A DNA stretch of 64,000 nt from contig MU004182.1 in the NCBI GenBank assembly GCA_010093605.1, forward strand, positions 388,557 through 452,556, given 5' to 3'. The notes beneath the pieces were generated by a model. It did not search any database. It was not told the origin of the DNA and was given only the letters and a program-made list of their open reading frames with translations. This document shows positions 12,101 to 22,717 of this stretch, piece by piece. The first letter of the stretch is position 1. The number at the start of each line of letters is the position of its first letter. Source of the DNA: Lophium mytilinum. Its lineage: Eukaryota > Ascomycota > Dothideomycetes > Mytilinidiales > Mytilinidiaceae. Position numbers and translations under genes: made by a program.

Positions 12101-12402
12101 CGACACCCGGCGCTTACCAGCAAGCGCCAACCCCTGCCGCCTACAATTCCTACGTCGGCGCTCCAACCCCTGGTGGTGGGCCTATGGACGCCCCTACTCC
12201 TGGCTTCTCGGCACCGACGCCTGGTGACACCGCACACCACCCTACCCCGAGGGGCTATGGCGGATACGGAGGTGGTTACGGGGCGACGCCTGCCGCCGCT
12301 CCGACGCCTGGAGCGCCGACTCCTGGAGCGTGGCAACCGGAAACGCCTTGGAATAACCCAGAGACGCCGGCGGCTGGCGATGATGAACCACGGTACGAGT
12401 AA
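9175..12402 (+). CDS. SPT5: Transcription elongation factor SPT5
   Basis: Large subunit of the SPT4-SPT5 (DSIF) complex that binds RNA polymerase II/I in the nucleus. Exons 9175-9450, 9502-10964 and 11019-12402 give 1040 aa. The N-terminus (1-150) is strongly acidic. The NGN domain starts about residue 200 (IWGVKCKPGKE, then FERGGAMAGYIYVEA). KOW-type segments follow: YAGDLAQIYEV, VPGDNVEIFEGEQKGVNG, FREGDHVKVIGGSKYIDEVG, VGYVIKVDREIVRVLD and MIGKTVTVRKGNYKGLLG (about 722). The C-terminal region (about 770-1040) is Gly/Ser/Thr/Pro-rich with YGGNDGSRTA and APTPG repeats, the CTR that is phosphorylated and recruits RNA-processing factors in other fungi. Start is the first ATG in frame. Confidence 0.97.
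11846..11995 (+). repeat. In-frame tandem repeats in the SPT5 C-terminal region
   Basis: About 30 bp units coding for variants of GNDGSRTAYG (GNDGSRTSYG, GNDGSRTAYG twice, GNDGNRTAYG, with one partial copy ATAYG). They lie between GGGG-rich and TPG-rich parts of the CTR. Expansion by replication slippage is likely. Confidence 0.8.
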
Positions 12403-13020
12403 ATCATGCTGCAAAAGGCCCAGCGGGAGGGGATGAGATGTTCTGGTTTAGGGAAGAATCACTATGGCGGGAGGGCATTGCAAGGCGTTGGGACCTGAAA
12501 ATTCGGGCCTTTTGTATCATTCATTCAACCTCAGCTTTTCAGTCTATCCCTAGTCACAATATGCACCATCTTGTTGTGTGCTTTGATTAGATTCTACCTC
12601 ATCGAGTCAAGCGTATCACTAAGACCATTGCAAACTTTACTGAACTTGGTCGTGCAAGCCACACACATAAACTTTACTGTCTTGAGTTTTGTCTTCGGGG
12701 TCTCTGCTGGATAGAGCAGAGGGACAGAGTTATGACTCCTCCACTAAAAATCCCCTGCTTGAACCAGGGGTTCTCGTAGGGTTTCGGCCCGAGTTTTTGC
12801 TTGCTGATGGTTCGCGTCGCAGGGTCACTCGTGGATGACCCGTGTGGACGAATGATCGAATGTCTTTGTTGAAGACTCTGGAGGCGTGATGTCTATACGT
12901 AGTCAATTTCCAAGGCACCTCGCAAGCAATCATCTACCATCGATATCTTTACATTGCGGTTCAAAGCCTAGCTTCAACATAAAAGGTCGACTTTCTTACC
13001 AACTAAAAGTATCATTGTAG
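12403..13020. other. Convergent intergenic gap
   Basis: Between the stop codons of SPT5 (+) and the ecdysoneless homologue (-). A small hairpin (CCCCTG...CAGGGG, about 12754-12772) is the only structure noticed. A 67-codon antisense frame at 12730-12933 has no ATG-supported homology and is not called. Confidence 0.45.
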
Positions 13021-15007
13021 TCACTCATCCTCATCTCCCTCGTCTCGAGGCATTTGCATTCCCATCAAACCTAACATATTTCCAACCGGCCCCGACATTC
13101 CTCCTTGTCCCTTCAGACTCTCCAAAAGGTTCTTCGCAAGATTGTAGTCAATGTCAACCTCATCTTCAGAAAGATTATCAGCATCTTCTTCGGATGCAAT
13201 GGCTTTCTCTTTCCCTTTTTTGCTTCCGCTGCCCCCCTTTGCAGTTATCTCGCGGGGCGTAGAATCCAAACTCAGAGCACCAGCTCCCTTGAGCTCGGCC
13301 TCCATTCTCTGCATAACATCTCGGATCTCATCTCCTTCAATCATATCCTCTTCCTCTTCTTCCGAGTCAACTTCTTGGACTCTCGCAAGCGCTCGCGCCT
13401 CCTCGACTAATGTGGCTTTGTCGGCAGTTGATGGCATTCCCATCATCTCTCGTATCAGGCGGCCAAATTCAGCTTCATCGAATTCCACCTCCTTCTCTTC
13501 ATCACTGCCATTACTCTCATCCTCATCTGTATCATCGTCGTTATCGTAATCCATATCGTCCAGTTCCTCGGCGCCCTCAACGCCAGCTTCGTCGTCGTTG
13601 AGAAAGGATTCGAATCTTTCGACCATCTTTCGCAAATTCTCTTGAGCTGCCTGGTCGCCAAATCCCGTGTTTGCCCCATCTTTCGCTCCCATGCCCGTAG
13701 GCTGTTCCGCTGCTTTCGCGCCCTTCCCAGCCAGCTCCCTCTCAAAGTCTTCGAAATTGATATCGAGCCATTTCTCATCGTCTTCTCTGATGCCCCAGTC
13801 TTTGATTTCGGAATCATTTGGCAGCTGCTCCTCTCCGCTTTCGATGTCTTCTACTAGTAGCTGTATCTCGCGAACAGCTTTCTTGTCTTTATTCTGCTTA
13901 TCCTGAACCAACATTTCGAACCCTGCGGCGAGTTTGAGACCAATCTCAGCCTTTTCCAGATCACGGCTGTTGGGAGTCTTCGACATGAAGGAGGCGAGAG
14001 CATCGCCCCATAGACCTGGTGGCACCCACTCCTGACTTCGGAGTTGCGCAAAGAGTGTTCTAGTAAAGCGCGTACTTACTTGAACAAAGTCTTCGGGAGG
14101 AAACATGAACTCGGAAATCTCTTTACGTTGCAGCGAGCGAAGAGATATGGGGTCGCGGAGGTAGAAAGCTTCAACGGCTGGTGCAATGTGGGAGGGACTA
14201 GCGTGGAGTATTGCTGCCACTTTTCTTGGGATTGGAATAGTGGCGTGGTGCTGATTGTCAGATATAGCAGACGGATACGACGACAGCCGGTCGAATGCCT
14301 CTAATTCGACTTTGACGAGGTTTTGAAGTAGTCTCGGAGTAGAAGAAATCGTCTGGAGCGATTCTTTGAGCGTTAACGGCGCTGGGTTGGATGGCGAGCT
14401 TAGTGGTATGATCAAAAGTTTCGAATTATTGATCCAGACCTGTTTAAAATTAGCATTTCCCAGTTGTTATGGCTCGTGAATCTTTCTTACCCTATTCTCA
14501 GCAACTTCAGGGTTTAGCCACTTAGGAAGCGCGTTGGCGGCCTGGATGAGTAGGAACTCGCCATCTGTGTCGTACAGTCGTATCCAGGCATCAGAGAACT
14601 GTTTGCTGAGTTCTCGGAGAAGAAATACGATGAGCCACTCGTCAGCTACAGAATCGCCGTAGTTTGTACGTCCGCGGAGCAGCCATGAGCCTGGATGTAG
14701 ATTAGAAATGGGTGTTCCTTCATTAGATGAAATCCGAAGAGGGAAATTCCAACTGACTATCCTCATGAACGAGAGTAAGCTTGAAGCTTTCCCGCTGCCA
14801 TATGTATTCTTTGAGCAGCTTTTTCTCTAGGTCGGTTGCCACTCGCTGAATTTTTTGCAAGCGCTCGCGCTTTTGGATGTCTGACAGTTTGGCATCGATC
14901 ACGAAGATGATGTATTCGACACAGTCCTCTGGAAGGTGTTTTGGGAAACCGTCAAAGCCTTCGCCAAACCACTTGAAGTCATCTTTTGGGACTTTGCTGT
15001 GAGCCAT
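13021..15007 (-). CDS. Ecdysoneless/SGT1 family protein
   Basis: Exons 15007-14758, 14690-14491 and 14439-13021 (introns 67 and 51 bp) give 622 aa. The N-terminus has the family opening DCVEYIIFVIDAKL, then SWLLRGRTNYGDSVADEWLIVFLL and DTDGEFLLIEAA-like LIQAANALPKWLNPE, all diagnostic of the ECD/SGT1 family (human ECD, fission yeast Sgt1). The C-terminal half is acidic (NDDDTDEDES) and ends in a conserved short helical tail with NLLESLKGQGG and GNMLGLMGM. In animals ECD binds PRPF8 and R2TP and acts in splicing and cell-cycle control; in fungi it was described as a transcriptional regulator of glycolytic genes. This is not the HSP90 co-chaperone Sgt1. Divergent with the spindle pole body gene, 359 bp apart. 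Confidence 0.88.
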
Positions 15008-15366
15008 GACTCAAGTGAAGAAATGAGAGAGGTTAAGGTGAAAGCCAAACGAAGGCAAAGGGCTTAAAAATATACCACTCTGTTGGCGACTCTCGTTCTC
15101 CGCAGCTTTCTCACGTTAAGCCGGTGCAATGATGGAAATTGATGAAATGGTGAATGTCGAAGGCACGTGCGAGGGCGTTAGAGACTTAGCGTTTTGAGAG
15201 AGCCGCTAGCCGCTGAGGGACTAGCGTATTCATTCGCTTGTTTACATCTATTTCGCGGCTTTGACAACACCTCACTAAATCAACACTGCGCCGCGCAATC
15301 GCTCCACCACCACCCATTCTTTTTCCCATGAAACCTACCTAGGAACATCAAATACCGGGAGCGATC
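15008..15366. promoter_or_regulatory. Divergent promoter, ecdysoneless / MTOC protein
   Basis: A 359 bp head-to-head spacer must hold both promoters. No TATA box or clear motif is seen apart from a GC-rich imperfect palindrome around GCCGCTAGCCGCTGAGGGACTAGC (about 15200-15225). Confidence 0.35.
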
Positions 15367-18300
15367 ATGGCCGGACTGTACGTCTCTTCCCCGCCCACCG
15401 GGGCTGGCGACGCGACGCGAATCACGCAGATTGGCGATGCCGAGTTCACCCAACTCCCCTCCTTCGCCTCGCCTTCGAAGGGACAGAACGACTTGATTGC
15501 GCAAATACGAGGGGCCCGGCCACAGGGCTCACGAACACCATCTGCGCGGAACCCTTTAGGTCAGCTTCGACAGCCGCCGGGGAAAGTCGAGTTCACGCCG
15601 CTGCTGAAGAGCGCAACCCACAACCGAATGCAAGCCAATGCAAATGGATATGGCGTAGGGCAACCAGACTTCAGGGCCGATGGAAAGCCGCGTACCCCAG
15701 CCGCGATGAAGCCCGGCTTCAAGTTCAACGGCAGTCCCTTACCAGAGCCCAGCGTTTACGACGCAATGAACTCAAGTTCCATAGGTGAGACTGGCATGAG
15801 TGGAACGCCACTTCCACCGGTTGCAAGCTCGAGTGCCATGTCGACCCCATTAGCATTACCTAGACGAGACGGAGAGGGTGCTTTGGATGGAGGCAATATG
15901 ATGACCCTGCGAGAGCAGGAAGCTGTACGTATTCGTTACCTCAATTTGGTGCCTCACATTCTAACACGTCACTACAGCGTATCGAATCCATTGACAAGGA
16001 GAACTTCGGCCTGAAACTCAAGATTCACTTCCTCGAAGAAAACCTCAAGCGAGCCGGGCCCGAATTCAATCAGAATGCCTTCAGGGAGAACACGGAACTC
16101 AAGATGGACAAGGTCACCATCCAGCGAGACCTACAGAAGTATCAGAAGATGCTCAAGCGCGCCGAGAATGAAATGGAGGAGTACAAGAAGCAGTTCCAAG
16201 ACTATGTGGAAAAGGTCAAGCGTCGACACAAAGATGAAGGCATGCAAGAAGAAATGGAAGAGCTGCGGAAGCTTGCAGATGAGCGAGCTGCCGATTTAGA
16301 GGAGCGAGAAGCCGAACTGGAGAATCTCAAGCGCGAGGCTGCCAATATGAATGATAACGACGAGGAGCTGGAGGAGCTTCGAGGGGATCTGGATGACATG
16401 GAGGCGGAAATCAAGGAAAAAGACCGACTTCTGGATGAGAAGAAGGACGAGCTCGAGGCACTCCAGGCTAAGCTTCAGGCAGGAGAGAACAATCAAGACG
16501 GGGAGCTCGAAGAAAAGGAGCGCTTGATCGACGAGCAAGCAGATCAGATCGAAGACCTCCAGGAACAGCTACAGCAACTGGCGCGGGAGAAGGATGCGGA
16601 GCTTGATGCCCTGCAAGAGAACCTAGATTCCATGGATGCGCGCAGAGAGCAGGAGCTACGAGAGCTTGAGAAGAGGCTGGAGGCTGCTGAAGAGTCTGAA
16701 CGACAGCAGGTTGAATCTTTACGGGAAAATGAACGACAGCATGTTGAAGCCGCACGAGAGAAAGAGATGGAAATCAAAGCCCTCCAGCGACAAGTGCAGG
16801 CCGCCGAGCGCGCAAAGCAAGGCGAGATTGATGCTTTGACGGACAGATTACGCCTAGCAGAGTCACAAGGTGATAACCAGGTCCAGCTTGCTCAACAAGC
16901 CGCCCAGGACGCACGCCAACAAGTTCTCCACGTGACACGTGAAAAAGATACTGAGATGGAACTCCTGCGGTCTCGGCTTGATGCGGCAGAAGCCAAAGAA
17001 GACGAGCTCGACGATTGCCGCCGGCAGCTACGTCAGACACAAGAAGATCTCAAGCGCCTACGGTCACAGGAATCACTACGAGAAGAAGACGTTCAACAGC
17101 TTCGTAATAGCCTTGCTACAAAGGAACAAGACCTTGAGAGGATCAAGCGGGAACGCGATACAGCTATGCAAAACGTCTCTTCCAAGGAAACCCAGATTGA
17201 AGCCTTGCAAAAGACGACGCGTGAGCGTGATAATGCTCTACGGGAAATCCTCGCTCTCCGTAGTACTCTCAAAGAGCGCGAACGCGAGCTTGAGACCACG
17301 CAAAAGACAATGTCAGCATTGGAGACAGCTCAGCAAACAAGTATGGACAGCCTGAAGACGCTTCAATCGACCCTGAATGAGCGAGCACGCGACCTGGAGA
17401 CCGCACGGAAGACTATCGAAGAACGGAACGCTGAGCTAGAGGCTCTTCGGGAATACGCCGACGAGCCTGACACTCAACTCGAAGCTGTACAGAACATTGT
17501 GCGCGAGCGTGACCACGACTTGGAGTCCCTCCGTGACCAAGTCAACTCCCAAAGAGGCCAACTTGATGACCTCCAGCGGACAGCCGAAGAACGACTAGCT
17601 GCCATGGAGAACTTGAGGACTGAGCTGTCCAACACGAAGCAAGATCACGAAGATGAGATCCTAGTGTTGGAAGAGAGCATTGAAGAGGCGGATGAGGAGA
17701 AGCGGGGCCTTGAAGCTAAGATTGATGTCCTTGAGAAGGAGATTCGGGGCTCCTATGATCTTCAAGCCAAAATCGAACCACTTGAGAAGGATCTACGGAC
17801 CGCACAACGGGAAAAGACGAAGCTACAGTCACGAATCGAGAGCTTAGAAAAGGACCTCAACGTCGCGGATCAAGATCGCGAGGCCCTTACAACTCGTATG
17901 GAGAAGCTCAACAAGGACATCCAATCCGCGCGGCAAGCTGCCAGCGCCAGCTCTGATGTTACCATTGCACAGGAACGCAAGGACCTTCATAATCTCCTTA
18001 AAGCTGCAAAGCTCGAGGCCGAGGAGCTCCAAATCGCTGTTGAGGACAAAGAACAGAAGCTTGCTGATGCACAGAAGCGATTACGCCAGGAGGTGCGAGA
18101 CCGAGACACCAAGCTGCGAGCTGCGGAAACCGAAGTCCAGAATTTGCAACTTCAGCTGTCAGAAAAGGATGGCGAACTCTCGGCTTATGCGTCGAAACTG
18201 AGGCAAGGATCTACGAGCAAGGAGTCACCGAAGAGGCAACCAAGGGAGCTTCGCGATCTCCAGAATCGTCTCCAGACGGCCGAACTGGAAGTTGAGGATC

Positions 18301-18924
18301 TCCGGCTCCAGATCTCGGACCGAGACGAACGTCTAGCAGCTCTCAAGACCGAGTCGAAGAACTTGGTTCGTGAGAAGGAAAAGAAGATTCGTGCGGCTGA
18401 GCTCGGCCTCGCATCCGCGCAGAAACAACTCCGGGCTGCGGCGGACAACAACACTGTCGACCTTATGGAACTCAAGGAAGACATCACGGGCAAAGATAAG
18501 AGACATGCCGGCGAGCTTCGAGGCTTGGCAAAGCAAATTCAGTACTTGCGTGCTAAGTGTCAACGCGAGGAGGGCTTCAGGGAGGCACTCGGGTTTCAGA
18601 AGAAGTTCTTCTTGATGATGATTGAGGTTTATGGTCAATGGTATGTATTGCTTTTTACACTTGGACTTTACAACACGCTAATATTTCTGTAGTAACAAAG
18701 AAGACTTGAAGCTCATCGAAGAAATCGGCATCACTCCTGACATATCCATCCGCGAGAAGAGGCACTCTCTGCGCTCCGTGGGCCTAATGGTGATTGCGAG
18801 TGTACGAATGCGGAAGATGCAGATGGATTGGGCGGGTAACAAGAAGCTGCACGCTGCCCTGGCGAGGAAGGTGGAGTCGATGAGGAGGCAGAGCCGAAGA
18901 AACGCAAGCGTTGCAGCGAGGTAA
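15367..18924 (+). CDS. Centrosomin/pericentrin-like spindle pole body (MTOC) protein
   Basis: Exons 15367-15924, 15978-18640 and 18693-18924 give 1150 aa. Residues about 178-250 form the Cnn_1N motif (LREQEARIESIDKENFGLKL, then IHFLEENLKRAG) that binds gamma-tubulin complexes. About 230-1040 is one almost continuous coiled coil rich in E, R, L and Q. The C-terminus (about 1040-1150: CQREEGFREALGFQKKFFLM, YGQCNKEDLKLIEEIGITPD, REKRHSLRSVGLMV) looks like a fungal PACT-type centrosome-targeting region. This layout matches Aspergillus PcpA / fission yeast Pcp1; the related ApsB/Mto1 group is the alternative. Expected role: anchoring gamma-tubulin at the spindle pole body. The intron near the 3' end splits a conserved YGQC codon, which supports the model. 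Confidence 0.85.
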
Positions 18925-19469
18925 GGGGGCCTGTTCTGAACAGTGTTGTCGAGTGGTTACGCGGCTCTACTTGCATAATGACGAGTTCAAGAATGTGCTT
19001 TGGTTAGCTGTTTAGCATTAGGAGTCTTGGGCGGGCTGGAGCATGACCCGGCGTTCGGGGAATCAAATGGGAATCAAATCAATTAACGGAGTGACGATCC
19101 CGGTCGCATTACTATTTCACGCTTTCCACGAGCCACGGTCGGATGCTACTTCAATTTTCGCTACGTAAGTGATTGTGAACTCTGCTGCCCTCCTGGATGG
19201 AAATACCGCCAACCCGAATGAATCGAAAATATGAGAAAGTGAAGCGCGCGAAATGATTGGTCGAAGTTGTCCTGCCCGCAGCAGTTCAGCCCTGAAGGCA
19301 GACAGCTGAATCAAGGTTCCGAGACAGCTCGCCCCGCCATCTACCAAGCCGCAAGGACACTTGCACGACAACCTTCAAGATTCCTCATCTTGCACTCCTT
19401 ACAATTCTGTAGTTTTCATTGTGCGAACTATACTATTCGTCCTACATTCCAGCCGACTCTAGGGCAATC
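18925..19469. other. Intergenic gap
   Basis: 3' region of the MTOC gene and upstream region of the next gene. No motif or repeat recognised. The stretch 19267-19469 reads open in two frames but without a supported start. Confidence 0.4.
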
Positions 19470-20369
19470 ATGGCCCGCTTGTCACGCGATATTCCTAACG
19501 CATGGAGGAAACACAACCGCAGGTATCGCTCAAAACGTCCTCGTCGTAGGGAGCTTTCCAACCCCCCACCAAGCCGTCGATGGAGTATCTCGCTGTTCGG
19601 AAGCCGTGCCTCGCGGAAGGACTTTCAGGTCGACCAGACATCCGCATTCCTGCTTCGTCTCCCCGTCGAGCTTCGAATCCAGATATACACAGACGTGCTT
19701 GGGGGCTCTCTCTTCCACTGCCTCCCGACTCCCCGAGGAGTTCGACATCTGCGCTGCTCGGGCATCTTCCGACCTGGGCCCAGATGCTTTCAAAGCCCCC
19801 AGGCGACTGACTCGTACTATCACGCAAACCCGCATAATTCTCGCGTCCTCTTCTCCAAAACGAACCTGGACTTTCTTGCAACGTGCCGGCAAATCTATGT
19901 TGAAGGCATTGACTTGCTTTACTCAACCAACACGTTCGACTTTGCTCACCCGCTGACCTTCCTCTGGTTCGCGCAAACTATCCTACCTCAGCGTTTGGCC
20001 TTCATCACGAAGCTGCAGATTTCGTGGTTTACAGGAAACATTTTAGAGCCTTTGTGCAGACCACGACATAAAAAGTCCGATATATGGGAAGACTCAGACC
20101 TGGCAAGCGACTGGGATCCCATGTGGAAAGTTGTCGCGGAAGATATGCCGGGGCTGAAAGACTTATGGGTATTGATTCGTCACTATTATGCTCGACCTGA
20201 TGAGCAGGCTATACAGGAGAGGGTGTTGGCACCGTTGTTGCAGCTACGTGGGCTGAAAGCCTTTCGTTTGGTTGTAAATCGCTCGACTGGTTTTGTGGAT
20301 GAGCCGATTGAGCCATCTCCGCTGGTCAAGAAGATCGAGGCGTTGGCGATATTGGGTCGAGATGGGTGA
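19470..20369 (+). CDS. DUF7730 / F-box-like fungal protein
   Basis: Single exon, 299 aa, starting at the first in-frame ATG (MARLSRD). The N-terminal 50 residues are very basic (R/K-rich) and could be a nuclear signal. The diagnostic block is FLLRLPVELRIQIYTDVLGG (about 60-80), the F-box-like opening of a very large fungal family, followed by LDFLATCRQIYVEGIDLLYSTNTFDF (about 140-165), its second conserved block. Members are usually uncharacterised; a substrate-adaptor role is often guessed from the F-box-like helix, but no partner is known. The end of the ORF is ordinary. Confidence 0.75.
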   Translation: MARLSRDIPNAWRKHNRRYRSKRPRRRELSNPPPSRRWSISLFGSRASRKDFQVDQTSAFLLRLPVELRIQIYTDVLGGSLFHCLPTPRGVRHLRCSGIFRPGPRCFQSPQATDSYYHANPHNSRVLFSKTNLDFLATCRQIYVEGIDLLYSTNTFDFAHPLTFLWFAQTILPQRLAFITKLQISWFTGNILEPLCRPRHKKSDIWEDSDLASDWDPMWKVVAEDMPGLKDLWVLIRHYYARPDEQAIQERVLAPLLQLRGLKAFRLVVNRSTGFVDEPIEPSPLVKKIEALAILGRDG

Positions 20370-20482
20370 TGGGGCTAGGCATCTTTTCAACCATGGTGAT
20401 GTCGTATGTACTGTGCGAAACGTTCGCACATTGGTTCCGACTTCGACTGATTTTTGATCTCGACGTTCCTCTACCTTACAGT

Positions 20483-21508
20483 CTACCTCGCGGGAGAATA
20501 AAGCATCTGCTCCCCCCTTCTATATCCATCACTTAGTCCACTTCCCACTCTTTGTTCTTCCTGCCATAGTAATTCCTTTTCTTCTTGTACGAGTGCGCAC
20601 CATGCACAGAAGCAATGTGTCATACAATCCGCCTTATTGCTCCCCCGTATGCCGTATCTGTGTCGGATCTCGCTTCGAGTGGACATCCCCATAACCCACC
20701 AGAAGGGTATTAACGGAACGGTGAAGACGAAGCAGCCAAGACACTGAGGCTGAATTAGCATCTCTTCACACTATTCAGAAAGAGGATCAGAATAAACACT
20801 CACATAAGCATTCGTGCTAGTCATTTCGCTCGCTTTGGTATTCTTAACGCGCAAGTACCGCCGGCCTGCTAATATACAAGGCATGAACGCGGCTTCGCAA
20901 CCTGTGTATATCAGATTAGCACTTTTCTTCCTCCTATTGTTGCATTCGCCGATCTAGCACTCACATAAACTCATCGACCCCTCATTACAGCACCCGAAAA
21001 GCGGGGCATGCCAATCCTCCCCTTCATTCATATCCAATCTCCTCCGATCAACAGCACTAGCATCCTCCTGTCCCCCAGGATCAATCCCCCGACACCCAGC
21101 AAAATCGTTATCAGGCTTTACCCCCCCAACCGGACTCGACTCATCTTCAACGGGGTATTTGGGTGTTGTCCGATCTTGCTCCTCCACAGCATATTTATTG
21201 TTATCTCGGTCGGCCTCTGGCGCCGCTTTCTTATCTAGCGTATAACTCGGAGACTTAGAATCTTTCGGCGATTCCTGCGCGTCCATCGCGTATTTCGGGC
21301 TAACTTCATCGGCTTCCTCTGGTTGCAGGAACTCCTTCTCGTCTGACATGTCTGCAGCTCGGGGCGCTTCAGTCGTTTGGTCATTGGGAGCGTAGGGAGG
21401 CCCAGGCGACTTCTCGTCGCGGGTAGCGGGCGCAATTGGGGCGGGGGAGATGGCGGGAGAGGAAAAAGGTGTGATGCTGCCTGGGACGACTTCTGGGGCG
21501 TCGGCCAT
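20483..21508 (-). CDS. PLAC8 family cysteine-rich protein
   Basis: Three exons, 21508-20965, 20901-20804 and 20743-20483 (300 aa). Residues 1-160 are disordered with short YxMD/KYxVE-like repeats. The PLAC8 core then starts: DWHAPLFGCCNEGSMSLCCE, AAFMPCILAGRRY, CLGCFVFTVPLIPFWWVMG, and IRHRYGIRGS followed by ADCMTHCFCAWCALVQEEKE. Splicing is needed to rebuild the CC-x-E cysteine pair and the C-terminal cysteine cluster. The second intron has two tandem acceptors 6 bp apart (CAGCCTCAG), so a two-residue (Pro-Gln) variant is possible. PLAC8 proteins sit in the plasma membrane and have been linked to cell size and to metal (Cd, Zn, Ca) transport in plants and fungi; the substrate here is unknown. 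Confidence 0.85.
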
Positions 21509-22717
21509 GACGTAGGTTTATATGCGAACTCGTGAGGATGAGATGGGGGGTTGGGTATATGTCGGCCGGCTGAGTCGGCTACTTCGGGTATCAAAAATCA
21601 AGAAAAGTGAAGAAGAGAAATTGCGCGATGAACGAGAAATGCAGAAGTATTTCGTAGGTGTTACATGTGAGAGTGTAGGGAAGTGCCAGGAACAGAACTG
21701 CTTGTCTTATAGTAGATATATGCAGCGCTGGGGGCACAGAAATTGGCCCCCATAATCCCCGCTACGCCAGTCAGCGTAGATCCTGGGACTGATTCGCTGA
21801 GATATCTAAGACGCGATTGGATTGGCGTGCTCGTTCATAAATTGTGGATCTGCGGGTTCGTCTAATTCCCTGTTCAAGTATAGATTGGTGGTGGTAGGGC
21901 AGAGCTAGTGTTGGGGCAGAAAGCTTGGTCCTAGGTCCGTGAGGTGTGAACGGTCGGAGCTCTGCTTTTGCTGACGCATGACTGCATGGCTTCTATCTTC
22001 CCTTAAACCCTCGTACATATCTGTTGAAGATCCATTGTCAGATCTCTCGGCTTCCAATCTTCTCCTTGAAGGCTTAGAGTACCCTTAGGCAAAATAGGTG
22101 ATTTGCTCCTGGGACCCATGATTGCGGGGTAGGCTGCATGGCTTCATGGCTCATCAACTTTTGTATCACTCTTCCATTTATCGTCCCTTAAGTAGTGAGT
22201 ATCAATGTGATCAATAGATAAAAGGCATTGGTCTTCTTTCCTGCACTCTTCTATCTCGTTGTCTTCAAGTCAGTTGCTTTAGCAGCATTCATCTTATATC
22301 TCATACTCAATCTTTGTATCTTGATCGCATGTTGCCTCATCTTCACACGTGGTCTCGGTATGGATTCTACCGAAACCGAAGTGTCATTTTGACGTCGAGT
22401 CGTGAAGTCCGATTTGACATGGGATGAGATCCCCGCAGCCATTTAAACGGCTGGCTGGAAAAATGGCAAGGATCGACACCACTCCAAGCTGTACAACTAT
22501 TTACCCGTCAAATAGCGATACAGATGGCTATTTACGCCCCTAGTACATCTGCCATACAATACTCGGTACTCAATTCGGCAATCTAGTAGCGTCAGTGTCC
22601 ACAGAGAGGTTGGAATATAGAAGTAGCCCAGCTTGCTCCGGCGGAGGCCTGATCCTTCTTTAGAATTATCGCATCTAGTTACGCAAAGCCTACCAGTCTT
22701 GCGAACCGCTTTCAAAC
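21509..22717. other. Divergent intergenic region, PLAC8 / sugar transporter
   Basis: 1.2 kb between two divergent genes. It contains a few short frames without homology. No TATA box close to either ATG, no repeats and no RNA gene recognised. The length is compatible with regulated expression of the transporter. Confidence 0.4.

Noticed and set aside
11648-12436. Alternative-frame ORF over the SPT5 C-terminal repeats
   Set aside because: Shadow of a repetitive GC-rich coding region; the SPT5 frame explains the sequence.
12730-12933. Minus-strand 67-codon frame in the SPT5/ecdysoneless gap
   Set aside because: No recognised domain and it lies where both 3' untranslated regions are expected.
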